Assembly: GCF_933775445.1 (NCBI RefSeq)
Contig: NC_065874.1
Span: forward strand, 31,380,501 to 31,444,500
Length of the DNA stretch: 64,000 bases
From: Argentina anserina
Taxonomy: Eukaryota; Streptophyta; Magnoliopsida; Rosales; Rosaceae
Reading direction: 5' to 3'
Of this stretch, positions 1 through 12,236 are shown in pieces; the stretch's first letter is position 1, and every line of letters starts with the position of its first letter. Position numbers and translations under genes: made by a program. Below the pieces are notes generated by a model, which did not search any database, had not been told where the DNA came from, and saw only the letters and a list, made by a program, of their open reading frames with translations.

Positions 1-1480
1 AAGATAAGAAAAGAATTTAGAAACGTTTCGTAAACCTTTAAATGCCGAAACAGTAATAATCGGTTACAGTTCAGCAATTTTCGGTTTTACGAATTTACTG
101 TTCACTGTTACTATTCACTGTTACTGTTTACTATTCACTGTTCGTGTATTTACTATTTGTGTATTACTGTACAAATACACACCCAATACGTATCTCTGTA
201 CGAGTACATACTGTTTACGTATTTCTGTGCGTATAAATACTATTCAAATGTACGTACTGTCTCAGTAAATAATAATTACTGAATTACCATTCTAAAATTA
301 CTTTTTACCTTTACTAAAAGTAATTTACATTTACAATTACCGTACGTAAATAAAATTTACATTTACCGTATGTAAATAAATTACAAAATTATCCTTCCGG
401 AAACACTATTCACGTAGCCGCACGTGGCGGCGGTACACGCGCCACCTCCGGCAGGCTGCGCGTGGGGCCCACGCGCCGAGCCTAAAACCGGCGCGTATCA
501 CGCCACCGCCGCCCCAAAATCCTCTCTTTTCTCCCCCTCTTCCTTCCCACGATCTCAGACCCCTCCTAAACTAACCCACGCACCCCCACGCGCCGCCTCT
601 AGGCGGCGGTAACCCTCCCCTCCATCCTCCTCTGATTCTTCCACAATTCAATCCAAAAATTCACAACAACATCACATCCACACCAAATCAATCATCCCTT
701 ACCTCAAGAGGACACAGGACCGACGAGAGGACCACCTGAGGCACCTGCGAGTACGGTTGAAATCGAATCGCGTGGAGGATCGGTGAGTCGAGCTCCACTT
801 CTATCGTCGATGGCTTCAGAGGCAAGGTGAGGCGAAGGCGAGCTATCCTCCAAGGACGTGTATCGCCGGGGGTGGGACTGGTGGCATCGAGTTGCAGGTG
901 GTCAGTGGAGCGTCGGTGCGGCGAACGGCGACGAGAGAGGTCGCGATCTTCTTGGGGTTTGGCGAGGAGAACCGTGCGAAGCTTTTGCGAGGAGCGGTGT
1001 GTGACACGGACCACGGATCGGCGAGATCGCCAACGTGGAAGGAGAGGGTCGGGGAGAAAGAGTCGCGAGGGTGAGAGAGAAAAGTGGGAGGCGCGGGTTT
1101 TGGAGAGAGAGAATAGGGTTTCTGAAAATGGAAACCCTACTTCTGATTAATTTCCTTATATACCCCTTTCCAAATCGGAAACTAACTTCTATTGTTAATA
1201 ACTTTTACGTAAATCGTCCGATTAGAACGCGTCACATATCCACGAACTCGTATCGACGAGCCCTACAACTTTCGTGAAGGAAGTTTTCGCAAACGAGCGA
1301 CGAAATAAAAGTCGATATATTAGTTTGGAAACGTAACGTTTTTCTAATTAAACGTTCCGAGAACGTTTCTGTTTCTCGTTTCACAACATCGCAACCGATC
1401 ACATTCATTCTAATTAAATTTCACAACTTTATAGAATTTATATCAAACCAACATATTGTTTGAAAAATAGGGTTATTACA
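1..1480 (-). mobile_element. Partial large LTR (LARD/Gypsy type), cut by window edge
   Basis: Read on the minus strand, the element starts at 1480 with TGTAATAACCCTATTTTTC, the common start of a large plant LTR family. The stretch around 1225-1375 matches, in opposite orientation, a segment near 12700-12870. Shared words include AAAAACGTTACGTTT and AAAGTTGTAG.GCTCGTCGATACGA. Both copies also carry runs of ACAGTGAACAG-like words (here 60-160) and a GC-rich middle. The other copy (12592-15523) is about 2.9 kb, so roughly half of this one lies in the window. Short ORFs at 424-1277 have no recognisable domain and are treated as LTR sequence. Confidence 0.65.
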
Positions 1481-2017
<537 letters not shown>

Positions 2018-4201
2018 TTAAACCGTGTCTACAAAACTGAAATATGCATACCTCCAGTTCTCCTTAAGCACCAGAGGGCCAAATACTCCCCAAAATCCAA
2101 CTATGAACCCAAGAGCAACGAATATATGAAGCCATGGAACTTGATCACTTTCGTCATCATTACCCACATCGTCTCGGCTGTTAGCGTCCTTGTCTTTGAT
2201 CCCTAGGCACTCATTTGGAAGTGGAGCACCACAAAGATTTTTATTCCCCTCAAATGCAGAAGAATTGAAGCTTTGGAGCTGGGTGCTTGTTGGTATTGAA
2301 CCTTCCAGATTATTGTATGACACATTCAAGAAGTTCAGGAAAGTAAGCTTTGTAATTGATGATGGGATTTTTCCGGACAAATGATTCATGGAGAGATCCA
2401 AGTCCTCCAAGCTCTTCAGATTAGATACTTGGTCTGGAATGCTACCCGTCATTTTATTGTTGCCAAGGTCCAGGTAGTGGAGAAGCTGTAATTGACCAAT
2501 CTCAATAGGGATGCTCCCACTAATGGTATTATTTCTTATACTTATACCTAGAGGAAAGTAGGACCATTTGTATTGTAAAACTGATGTACCCTGGACCGAG
2601 TATAGAGGTAATTCAAGATCATCACCACCATCTACTTGAGCTGCAGCTCCCTTGGATACCAATCTTGGCAGTCTACAAAGTTCCATGGGAAACTCACCTG
2701 AGAGGAGGTTGGATGACAAGTCGATAGAATAGAGTCTTGGAAGATTCCCCAACCAACTAGGAATTGACCCTGTTAATCTATTGTTTCCAATATACAAGAG
2801 CTCTAGCCTTTTGAGCTTAGAAAAATATGTAGGTATATGACCACTGAGCTCACAATCGACGAGAGATAAAAATCGAAGGTTTTGGAACCCATCAAAATCA
2901 CCCATGCCAAGATAATCTGGCATTTCCTCGCCTACAAAGGTACCTGGAAAGGCAAGGAAGACTAGGCTTTTGCAATGCATCAGTAGCGTCATTGCCCCTG
3001 TGATATTGGTCAATCTATTGTGACCAAGGGACAAGAACGACAATGATTTCAACGACCGAATATCAGGATGTATTTCTCCCTCTAGCTTGTTATAGCTAAT
3101 CCGAATTGCTTTCAGGGACTTGCATGAGTAAAGGCTTCTCGGAATGATACCGGTGAAGTGATTGCTCACCAGATCTAGTTTAGTCAGCCGCTTAAGTTTG
3201 GAGAAGTTAAGCGCTGAAATATCACCTTCAAAATTGTTGTATCCCAGACTTAATTCTATCAGGTTGATGCAATTCATCAAAGACAAGGGCAAAGAACCTT
3301 TTAGTTTGTTGAAATGAAGGAGTAAGACTTTCAATTTGGATAGCTCACCAATACTTAGAGGGAGCATGCCACTGAATGCATTAGAATTGAGGTCGAGGAT
3401 TTTGAGAGTAGCAAGGTTGACAATTCTTTCACTAATCTCTCCATATAGTGAATTTTGAGGTAATGAAATTTCTTCAAGCCTGGTTGCATTATAAATAATA
3501 TCTGGGAGTACTCCTGAGAGCTTATTATAACCAGCACGAAAAATTCGTAGTTTCGAACATTTTCCTAACCCACCGGAAACACTACCATTGAAATCATTGA
3601 AGGAAAAGTCCAATAGTTGTATCAAGGGAATTGAAGGAAGACAAATAGAGGGTGGGATAGAACCTGAGAAGGTGTTGTTACTGACATTAAAACTGGTCAA
3701 ATTCGAAGTTTGTTGGAAGAATGAAGATGGAATTGAACCATGAAAGTGGTTGCTAGATAAATCTAGTCTCCGGATACTACCGGATGGTAGAGAAAATGGT
3801 AGTTCTCCAAATAGAAAGTTATAGCTCAAATCTAGGATTTCAAGGCGACTCAAAGACGAAATGAATCCAATGTTTTTTAGTGAACCATAGAGTGAATTGC
3901 GGGAGAGATTGAGGAGCGTGAGATGTGTGAGATTGCCAAGTGAAGATGAGGAGAAAAATCCTTTGAGTTTGAGTCCTTTGGAGGGAAGCGATAACTGTTT
4001 AACTCGACCAGCAGAATCACAAGTGATGCCTTCCCATTTGCAGCAATTGTCAGATGACCAATTCAAACGAGAAGATGGCATATTAAAAGAGGACCAAAGA
4101 GAGGCTCCGTCTAATTTGTTGCACGCAGGATTTGCAGAAATGATGGTGATTGAGAACAAAAAAATGAAGAGGATGACATTGGGAATCACGGTCGTTCTCA
4201 T
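2018..4201 (-). CDS. LRR receptor-like protein (RLP2/RLP3 type, PSY1R-like ectodomain)
   Basis: A single-exon gene of 727 codons with ATG at 4199-4201. Residues 1-23 are a hydrophobic signal peptide. A cysteine-paired LRR N-cap with a CCKWEGITC motif follows, then about 20 plant-type extracellular LRRs (LxxLxLxxNxLxGxIP). A non-LRR island follows (about residues 520-575), then four more repeats and a C-terminal cap. An acidic linker leads to one membrane helix (about 688-712) with GxxxG-like spacing and a tail of only about 15 residues. There is no kinase domain. The short tail ending KENWRYAYF is typical of RLPs, and the ectodomain resembles the clade of PSY1R and Arabidopsis RLP2/RLP3 (RFO2). 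RLPs usually signal with SOBIR1/BAK1-type kinases; the ligand cannot be read from sequence. The ORF is fully open, so it is probably functional. Confidence 0.93.
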   Translation of the reverse strand: MRTTVIPNVILFIFLFSITIISANPACNKLDGASLWSSFNMPSSRLNWSSDNCCKWEGITCDSAGRVKQLSLPSKGLKLKGFFSSSSLGNLTHLTLLNLSRNSLYGSLKNIGFISSLSRLEILDLSYNFLFGELPFSLPSGSIRRLDLSSNHFHGSIPSSFFQQTSNLTSFNVSNNTFSGSIPPSICLPSIPLIQLLDFSFNDFNGSVSGGLGKCSKLRIFRAGYNKLSGVLPDIIYNATRLEEISLPQNSLYGEISERIVNLATLKILDLNSNAFSGMLPLSIGELSKLKVLLLHFNKLKGSLPLSLMNCINLIELSLGYNNFEGDISALNFSKLKRLTKLDLVSNHFTGIIPRSLYSCKSLKAIRISYNKLEGEIHPDIRSLKSLSFLSLGHNRLTNITGAMTLLMHCKSLVFLAFPGTFVGEEMPDYLGMGDFDGFQNLRFLSLVDCELSGHIPTYFSKLKRLELLYIGNNRLTGSIPSWLGNLPRLYSIDLSSNLLSGEFPMELCRLPRLVSKGAAAQVDGGDDLELPLYSVQGTSVLQYKWSYFPLGISIRNNTISGSIPIEIGQLQLLHYLDLGNNKMTGSIPDQVSNLKSLEDLDLSMNHLSGKIPSSITKLTFLNFLNVSYNNLEGSIPTSTQLQSFNSSAFEGNKNLCGAPLPNECLGIKDKDANSRDDVGNDDESDQVPWLHIFVALGFIVGFWGVFGPLVLKENWRYAYFSFVDTV

Positions 4202-4271
4202 TAGATGGAGCTAATTGGTTTGTGTTAAAGAGAGTAAGGACTAAAGACTAATTTGATTAGTCTGTGTTTAT

Positions 4272-4281
4272 ACTTATATAG
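4272..4281 (-). promoter_or_regulatory. TATA box of the RLP gene
   Basis: On the minus strand the sequence TCTATATAAG lies about 72 bases upstream of the start codon at 4201, leaving room for a 5' UTR of about 40 bases. It is the best TATA match near this gene. Confidence 0.6.
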
Positions 4282-4289
4282 ACTGCAAA

Positions 4290-4971
4290 GTGACAGACTT
4301 AAGTCGGATCAATATAGGTGCTAGTAAAATCGACGTCTTTGACCACTTGCAGAATGTGAATGTCATTCCTTGGCTATTGCCCTTTCTACAAGGATGAATA
4401 AAGACGTTGCATGTACACGCAGATATGTACGTCACACATTTTGAAGTTGGTTAATTTCCTCAACTTCTCTTAATATTTCTTCTGTGTGGTTTGAATTATT
4501 GTTCATAGAGCTTTGCGGTCTGCGTACGTCTTATAAGATAATAATGTATCTTTGGCGTCTTATTGATCTGAGTCCTTCCCAGGGAATCTTTGAAGGTTCT
4601 ACACTGCTACCTTTCACGATCACTCTATTTTCGATTATTCCTCACTCTAAGAATTCTTTATACGATCCAAATATGTTTCAATCTTAATTAGTGTAATTTC
4701 CATGCATGCACGATATTATTCGATCATGTACGTCAAGCAATGAGATATTGAGAATAGAAGTTTTCGTGTATTTGCTATACTAATCTTTCGGTACGTGGTA
4801 TGTAGCGCTTGTTGATACACATACATGCAGTCATGCAGAGTTCTATGTTTGGACTTAAAGAGCAACAAATTAAGCAAAGAAATAAAGAAGCTGCACGCAT
4901 ATTGCATAGGAATGAAAGATAATCAAATAACATGAACGAGAAGTACATGTTTGAGAGAATGATCGATATTT
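4290..4971. other. AT-rich promoter/intergenic DNA
   Basis: Upstream region of the minus-strand RLP gene. Only short random ORFs are present, and no further gene or repeat family is recognised. Confidence 0.4.
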
Positions 4972-5196
4972 CACTACAACACAATGGGCCAATAGCATGT
5001 GTTCCCAATAGAGTGTTGTAATCTCAAAAACATGCCACATATCTCAACAAATTAAATGCGGTTTATCCCCTATACAATAGAACAAAAAAAACCACATTTG
5101 TTGAGATATGTGACATGTTTTTGGGATTGCAACACCTCTGTTGGCAACACATAATATGTGACCATAGTGTTGCTATTGCCCGATTTTGTTCTAGTG
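4972..5196. mobile_element. Small CACTA-type MITE (foldback)
   Basis: The left end begins CACTACAACACAATGGGC and the right end is an inverted match, CACTAGAACAAAATCGGGC on the opposite strand. The arms pair over most of the 225 bases, including a near-perfect core around ACATATCTCAACAAA. The element is flanked by TTT on both sides (4969-4971 and 5197-5199), the 3-bp target duplication expected for CACTA/EnSpm transposons. It has no coding capacity, so it would need transposase from elsewhere. Confidence 0.85.
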
Positions 5197-5380
5197 TTTA
5201 TTATTGTAATTAATCTTATCTCAGTTTGATTGTAAAGCTATTAGGCTAGAAATGAATTGAATGATAATCACACTCATGTTTCTAGAGATTATAATGCACG
5301 TCTACTGATGATCAATATTTTGTTTTCCGATCCCTTTGGAATTGAAGCTTAAGTTTTAGCTTGCCATCCCTCCTAAAATT

Positions 5381-5690
5381 TGTATTTGATTGCACAAATA
5401 AAAAAGGATCTCCTTTGACTATATTACACAATGATTGATTGATATGTATCACACAAGTTTACATTTTCATGTTATTCTGGGATATTACGATTTTATCCTT
5501 ATGTGTGTTTTAGCCTAAGTACGTTTTCTTATTAGACTAGATTATGTCTTAATGTAATATATATGAATCTGTGATTCTTCATGATACTCTGTATGTAATG
5601 CCTATATATAGGCCATATTATTAATCAATAAAGAGTTACGTTATGTTCCATCACGTTGTTATTATTCTTGTTTCGTTCATACTCGAACAC
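5381..5690 (+). mobile_element. Ty1/Copia LTR, probable 5' LTR (right half recognisable)
   Basis: Bases 5539-5690 match 20598-20740 closely, including TATATATAGG, CAATAAAGAGTTAC and CCATCACGTTGTTATTATTC. They are followed by AACACGTTATCATGCAC, which looks like the primer-site region of a plant Copia family. The left half (5381-5538) does not match the 3' copy well, so the LTR start is a guess from length. Confidence 0.6.
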
Positions 5691-8057
5691 GTTATCATGC
5701 ACTTTGTTCTAAAGTGTCTGAGCAATGAGGCCACCAGAAAAATAAAGAACCCTAGCCTATCTTCCTTTTGGCATAGTCGGAAAAGTTGAGAAATCGACAA
5801 GTAGTTGTCGGAAAAGAAAAGAAAACAACCCAAATCGCAATTGCTTAGGGCACCCCATCTCCTTATCCGCCTAACTTAGGACCCTGCAATGCCATGCGCT
5901 CTCTGTCTAGAACTCGTGCTCCTCCGCCATGGATTAGCGTCGCCCCGTTGAGCGTTTTCCTACCCGTGACCATGACTTTCATCGAGTCCCGGCGTCACCT
6001 GGAAGCTTCGGCGCCGATGACGTCCCCCAACGTCTCTCACAGACCCGACTTCGTCAAACCTAGCCATGACCCAACCCCGCGCATCAGCACTCAAATCCCG
6101 GATTCGTCCTTCCGACGGCATACCTCGGCCCGACATCCCTCGCATCCTTTGATTGACGTGACAACGTCATGGATCTTGATCCGATCCGCGTTAGACATGC
6201 TCGACCTGGATTCCCAGCTCTCGACCCGGTCCACTCGAGTCCGACCCGGCGAGAAGATTTCAGCCAATCCAAATCTTTTGGGCCTCAAGCCTTCTGAGCC
6301 CAATGGCGCCTTGGGCTTTAAACTCTATTTTCCCTTTCTTTTCCTATTTGTTTCTTTAATCATTTATTTGTGCGTTTTAGTCTCACTATTTTTCACGTGC
6401 TTGTATAGGAAAATGATTGATTCAATCGTCATACCATTGTGATGACATACATGCCAGAGATGAACATTCCTCAAAAGCAATTTATGACTTCCGTACGAAT
6501 ATCGAAAAATATTTCATTAATCAACTTTTTTGCGTGAAGACTAATTTGGAGACTATCTCAATTATATGCGGTGTATTTGGAAGACCAACAAATATGATTT
6601 TTCTTAAAGTTGCTGTTTTTAAACAAACAAACAAACAAACACACACACACACACATATAAATTATCAGGCACTATTAGCCTTCTTCATGTCTCTTTTTCG
6701 GTTCTTCTTATAGCACCGATGAGACCAACGAGGTATATGATTCCCCTCTTGGTCGACATTTTTAGTGTGACGGTCCTGGAGGAGTCACGTTATTATTTAA
6801 AGGCAAGAAATCGATTTCGTGTGGTCATGTGTCTACCGCTATTTTGGGTGCAATCATGAGAATCACCGTTCTAATTCCGGGTAAATACTTGAGTAGTTTC
6901 ATTCATTCAAAACCAACACAACCCTCGTTTCTTGTGGATGCGTCGCCATCGCAACTATCATTTGTATTTTTGAGTTTCTTTAACTCATGTCTATGGGCAA
7001 TAATCCCAAGGTCTTTGTACCCATTTATTTGAGTTGAAATTTATACTATGAAGTAGCACTATTTGTTGACAAAAGATCTCAACATTCTATGAGACACACT
7101 TAAAGTGATTTAATAAACATCAATGACGTTGTTCTACCAGAGTTGACATTGGTTCAAGCTCCACATCCAAGACACACAAGCCATTTTTGGCTCATGTATT
7201 TATATCTATTGAGGGAACATTTGAGATGAAAATGTAACATTCTTCCAATCTCCAGATAATAGATTTTTAAGTCTCAAGCTAAGGCTCCATCGAATCCGAT
7301 GTGCAAGATTTTGTTGCTATGGATTTTGATTAGTCAATCTCCTTTGACTATGTTTTTTTGCTTAATATTTTTCAAGTATAATGTTGGAATTGTCATGTTC
7401 TCAATCAACTTTGGTTATAGTCATTTAATGGAATTGGAAGTTTTATTTTGATGTATTAAAGGTTGTTATTCAATAAAATTTCTCGTATTCCTTGATTACA
7501 AAATGATATCCTGAGAATTTTATTTATCTTAAACCTAGCATGAACGGTCAACGTTTGCAACTCACGTGGTTTTTAAATTGGATGTTTTTGGGTTACATGG
7601 GATCCCAATAGCACTACATTGTGAATTTGACATTTAACAATTGGAAAACAAACATCGGAACGTCAAATTTTGATGTCATTTTTATCCATCCCTTGTTCGA
7701 CAAGTTTTTCCGGCAAGTCTGGATTGGATCAGGCCATCTTCCGGTGACTCTGGCTAGTTTCCGGCCGATTTTCGGCCTCCTGCAACCGCTCTAGTGCCCC
7801 TGCTGGCACTCCCGCCGGATCTACAGTCTGGCCTCCATAACGGCCAGATTTCGACCGCCGCTAGCTGACATTCCAGTGATTTTGTGTCGTTTTCTTGTTG
7901 TTTTTCTGATATATTTCCAACATTCTTTGCTGAACTGTTTTCCCGACAAAGTTTCACCTAGTTTCGAGCTATTTTGACATTGTTTTCTGACTTTATTATT
8001 AGTGATTGTCCGCACCATTTGGATGGTTTCTTTCTAATATTCGTCATCAACTCTTTA
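5691..8057 (+). other. Probable 5' internal region of the Copia element, decayed
   Basis: This region lies between the Copia LTR and the CACTA-like insertion. A 182-codon open frame at 5894-6442 is Ser/Pro/Arg rich at its start and hydrophobic near its end; I do not recognise a domain. A (AAAC)/(AC) microsatellite lies at about 6620-6655. A GC-richer piece at 7680-7960 also has no recognisable protein. Assignment to the Copia body is by position only. Confidence 0.35.
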
Positions 8058-8737
8058 CACTAGTACAATAACTCACTCACACAACACACATCAGACAATA
8101 GAATGAAGGTGTCCGCTTGTTTCATGACTAGATTCTCTTTATGCAACTAATTTTTTTTACTATGTCTTGTGTTATCAATGACTTTTCATTTTCAAATTTC
8201 ATCACACAATACATTTGAAATTAGCGAGTTGTATAGAAATCCTCCATCAAACTTGCGCAAAATGCAAACAATAAATTCAAATTACTAGTTACATGACTGG
8301 TACTTTTACAACACACAATATATGTTTTCTTGTTTGAGAGAAACTCATTTTGGGTATTATTTGGCTGACCATGTTACAATATGTGCTTGGACATGCCAAT
8401 TGAATTTGCTAAAAACTTTGTACAACAGAAAATAAATTTTTTGTTGTAGGAATTAGATGCCAAAATTCTTTATACAACTAATACAACTTTTGTGTTGTGT
8501 ACTTATATTTCAAAACTTTCAATATGTTCTAAGGGATGTCATGTGCATTTAAATGTACAATAGAAAATGAATCTTGTCTTGTAAGAATTAGAAGTCAATT
8601 AAGATCTATACAACTACTATATTTTGCCTGTTGTGAGATTATAGTTCAATATAAGCTGGGGAACGTCACTTGCAATGAGTGAAGCACTATTACAACAGAA
8701 CATAGTTTTTTAGTTGTAGGATTTTAGTTTTGTACTT

Positions 8738-8800
8738 AGAGTTTAGGGTTTAGGGTTTAGTGTTTAGAATAAAGGGTTATGGTTTAGGGTTTCAAATGAG
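8738..8800 (+). repeat. Telomere-like TTTAGGG units
   Basis: Several perfect and imperfect copies of the plant telomere heptamer TTTAGGG occur in a row, interrupted by variants. They sit inside the CACTA-like element and are an interstitial short array, not a chromosome end. Confidence 0.8.
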
Positions 8801-8899
8801 AAATAATTTTGTATTTTGTTAAAAAATAAAATTATGATATTATGAAAAGTAATTTTAAAATATAAATAATTTAAAATTAATTGAATAAGTGGTCAGCAT

Positions 8900-10160
8900 T
8901 GTGCCACATAAGCTATGTTTGACTATTAGATAATATTCAAATAACGGAAATATTTCAAAAATCATAGAAAATAGCCTAGGTTTCTGAAAAATTCGTCAAA
9001 AAACATTACGCTCGCATGGTAGTACGCTCTACGCACCCATGTAAAAATTTCTAGAGATTTATTTTCGTGTAACGCGGCTACCCTTAGGGGGTTATAAGGA
9101 TATATATAATAAGTAGTTTATATATATGGGTTGACTGCATCGATCGAGATCTAATTGTTGTTGAAAATAAATGAATTTTGTACCGTAACTATATTTAACT
9201 ATGTATGACACACGCTCATATATAACGTATTAAGAATATTATACCACATTAGTATATATGTTGTGATGTAAATGTCAAAACTTCACAAAACAAAAAAAAT
9301 CTCTCTATCTACATGGGAACTCAATAGTAGAATGTGATCACTACAATGAAATACACATGTGGTATAAGATTTAAAAATTTACGGCAACGTTCGGGTCTCA
9401 ATCGTAAATCGTGACAAATAATATTATGGTTGACCTTATGAACGCACCACGTGATATGTATTGGATTCGGTTAATCAGGTTATATTTCATTCTATTGTTG
9501 ACATGTGTGTTTTTTAATAGAATATTTTACTAGATTGTGATTGAATTATAGTTAGATGCAAATATCTCATTTGTCAAGCACAACTAGTGTTATATCTTTT
9601 GTTTTTTGTATAACCGTTAATCATTTATGCTAAAGTAACCACAAGACTAATGATGAAATTTTGCCAAAAGACATACTTTTTTGACATGTTTCAATTTGAG
9701 GCTCATATAGTACGATCAAATATTTCAATGTTAGTGTTTTTCATATCGTTGCTCTTGAAAATTTACAACCGAACTTAATAAGTAATAAAAATAATAATAG
9801 TTCCACAACAAACAGTGTTTGTTTTGTTTTGTAAGAGGATGTTAGAAGCATTTTCACTCAAATGCTAGGAAAGCGTGAATATTGCCGCTTGTGTTGTGTG
9901 ATGATGTATGCAACTATGCATTTCTACCCATCATGACAATTGCCCAATCTCCTCCCCCACCCCCCCCCCCCAAATATTACATTAGCTTCCCTCCTTCCGA
10001 TTGACTTATTGAAAATTTCCATCTAAAGTACAATCATACATTGATGAAACAATTTTTTGTATAATATACTTGTAATAGCTAGGAAACTTAAATTAAGACA
10101 TTTACTCCTTCACTAAAACACTGGGAGAAAAACCCTAAATTCATTTTATTCTCATTCCCT
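8900..10160. other. AT-rich interior of the CACTA-like element
   Basis: No ORF of note and no recognised repeat beyond a poly-C run near 9955-9972. It is treated as non-coding filler of the element. Confidence 0.4.
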
Positions 10161-10162
10161 CT

Positions 10163-10735
10163 CAGCCGCATCCTAAGTAGGACGGACATAGACACGATTC
10201 AATACGTAGACACAGCATATCGAAATTTTTTTGGACACGGACACGTGGTGGACACGTTAATTAAATATTATTTTTAATATATATATATATATATATTTAT
10301 TAAAAAAACTAATTTATAAATTTGAAGTATTTAGATGTTTATATATGTCAAAGTGTGCATTAAAATGATAAAAACATAACTTGTTGGAATGGCTAAGGAC
10401 TTGATAAGTACCTTAGATAACCAATGTTCGAATCTCAGCACAAACATTCTTATTTTTATCTTGAGTTTATCCCCTTATATATATATATATATATTAAAGT
10501 GTGTATAAATATAACAAAAACTGAATCTATTGGAATGGTTGATGAGTTTTTGGGCTTGGATGACCAAGGTTTGAATCTCACCATAAGCACTTTTACTTTT
10601 ATCATGAGTTTGTGTGTGTCCACGTGTCCGATGCAGATACTCGCGTGTCCGGGCCGTATCCATTTCCGATACTCGTGTCCGGGTACATTCGTACACGCGA
10701 TACGGTAGCTGAGGGACGTGTCAGTGCTACTTAGG
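10163..10735. mobile_element. Nested foldback element with GGACACG-rich arms
   Basis: The left arm begins GCCGCATCCTAAGTAGGAC and continues with repeated GGACACG words. The right arm, read on the opposite strand, begins GCGGCCTAAGTAGCACTGAC and also carries GGACACG/GATACGG words. Between the arms lie AT runs and two tRNA-like direct repeats. No clear target duplication was found, so ends are approximate. Confidence 0.5.
10381..10610 (+). repeat. Two direct repeats with tRNA-like A and B boxes (SINE-like)
   Basis: Each unit has an A-box-like TTGGAATGGYT word followed about 35 bases later by a B-box-like GTTCGAATCTC (10425-10435) or GTTTGAATCTC (10569-10579). Each continues with a shared stretch resembling TTTTATCNTGAGTTT. 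The two copies are about 145 bases apart. They look like degenerate SINE or tRNA-derived modules, not functional tRNA genes. Confidence 0.45.
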
Positions 10736-10740
10736 CCGCA

Positions 10741-10848
10741 CCTCTCTCTCTCTCTCTCTCTCTCTCTCCACCACCACCACCACCACCACCACCACCACCA
10801 CCACCACCACCACCACCACCACCACCACCACCACCACCACCACCACCA
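10741..10848 (+). repeat. (CT)n followed by (CAC)n microsatellite
   Basis: A CT tract of about 28 bases runs directly into about 80 bases of CCA/CAC trinucleotides. Confidence 0.95.
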
Positions 10849-10971
10849 TTAGATTCTCCATCCAAAACCAAACGTATGTCACCCATGAGGCATCCACCAT
10901 CATATCACATCTCTGCCTTCACATGTCAATCCACCATCGAGAGTTCTTATCTTTCCGGCCATAATCTCACC

Positions 10972-10976
<5 letters not shown>

Positions 10977-11014
<38 letters not shown>

Positions 11015-11039
11015 TGAAATCCCCCCCCCCCCCCCCCCG
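10977..11039 (+). repeat. (CT)n and poly-C tract
   Basis: About 34 bases of CT dinucleotides, then, after a short spacer, a run of about 16 C residues. Confidence 0.95.
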
Positions 11040-11089
11040 ACATTTTTCACTCTTCTTATCAATCTTGACCTACAAATCTCTCCAACCCC

Positions 11090-11400
11090 GAAATTCTCCT
11101 CCACTGCAACGTCGACGAGCTCATTCTCTCTTGTAACTTTGCCAACACCTAACGACATCCTCGATCTCCTCACTGTCGTACACATAGATGATTCCTTCCA
11201 TTTTGAAGCCCCTGCCATTGTAAGACCACCACCACCATTCAAGTACCAGTTGACGCCGGTGAACATACATCCACACGAGATTGTGGCCAGAGCTGCACTC
11301 ACTCGCCAATGGTGGCGTACTCGTCGCCAACATCAACAACAAGCTCGACCGTCAAACCTGCCCCAACAACGACTCCGTCATCAAATCGTTGAGAGTAAGT
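11090..11400 (+). other. Possible captured gene piece, family not recognised
   Basis: Within the CACTA-like element this GC-richer stretch ends in a good donor-like site (GAGAGTAAGT at about 11391). It has an open frame, and in another frame the words VDELILSCNFANT and LVANINNKLD can be read. These look like exon remnants, but I do not recognise the family. The position upstream of the annexin piece suggests it could be further captured host sequence. Confidence 0.3.
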
Positions 11401-12236
11401 CGATTCCTCCTCTTTCTTTTCTCTCTAGCTTTTTAATTGCATACTTTCGCCATCGTCGGAAACTGTAAACGATTTTTTCTTTCGGTGTCCTTGGTTATGA
11501 CATGAAACTATTATGATATTACTTGTATTGTATGAAATCAATTGGCTTGATTGAAGAGATGTGAAATATAAAGGTGTATGATTGAGCATGTATGGATATA
11601 AAGCCTGGTGAATTGAAGAAACAATGGCTCTCACTGATGCATTGAAGACACTCACCAATGCTTTCTCAGATTCCACATTTCATATTATTTTCATTCTTTG
11701 TCTACCTGTTCTTTGATTACATTCCTTATCTACCTACCTACTGCCCACTTTGATCAATTTCTTTCTTGGGGTAGTGAATATATTTATGAAATATTTGCTT
11801 ATCTGATTTGGATTTTGGTCATGACATAGTTGAGTTAGATGATGGTGATGATTTGATGCAGGGCTTGTAGTTGGTGAGAAGTTATTGATATAAGTACTGC
11901 GAAACTCGCATCCTGAGGAAAGGAAATGTTAGAGGAAAGGAACTCCCCGTAATTTTTCAAAGAGGACGAACGCAAAATGATGACTGTCATGCTTCTCAAG
12001 CATGAATTCATGCACTTTAAGGTGTCTTTTATCATTCCATGTTTCCATTTATCCTACTCTTCAGGACGCATTTTTACTTCGATTTTCGAATGTTTGCTCG
12101 TATTGATGTTCAACTAATCACACCCTTATAATCTGAGATGTGACATTGTCAAATGAAATGACCATTTGTCTTCAAATTACTATGTCGAGTTTGATAAACA
12201 AGGTGTTGATTAGTTCCTTTACATGTGATTTTTGTT

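Noticed and set aside
5894..6442. 182-codon open frame with hydrophobic C-terminal part
   Set aside because: No recognisable domain and low-complexity start; its position next to a Copia LTR suggests transposon leader sequence. Kept only as part of the spacer.
10425..10435. Possible tRNA gene (B box GTTCGAATCTC)
   Set aside because: No cloverleaf arms or acceptor pairing could be built; two degenerate copies in a transposon point to a SINE-like repeat.
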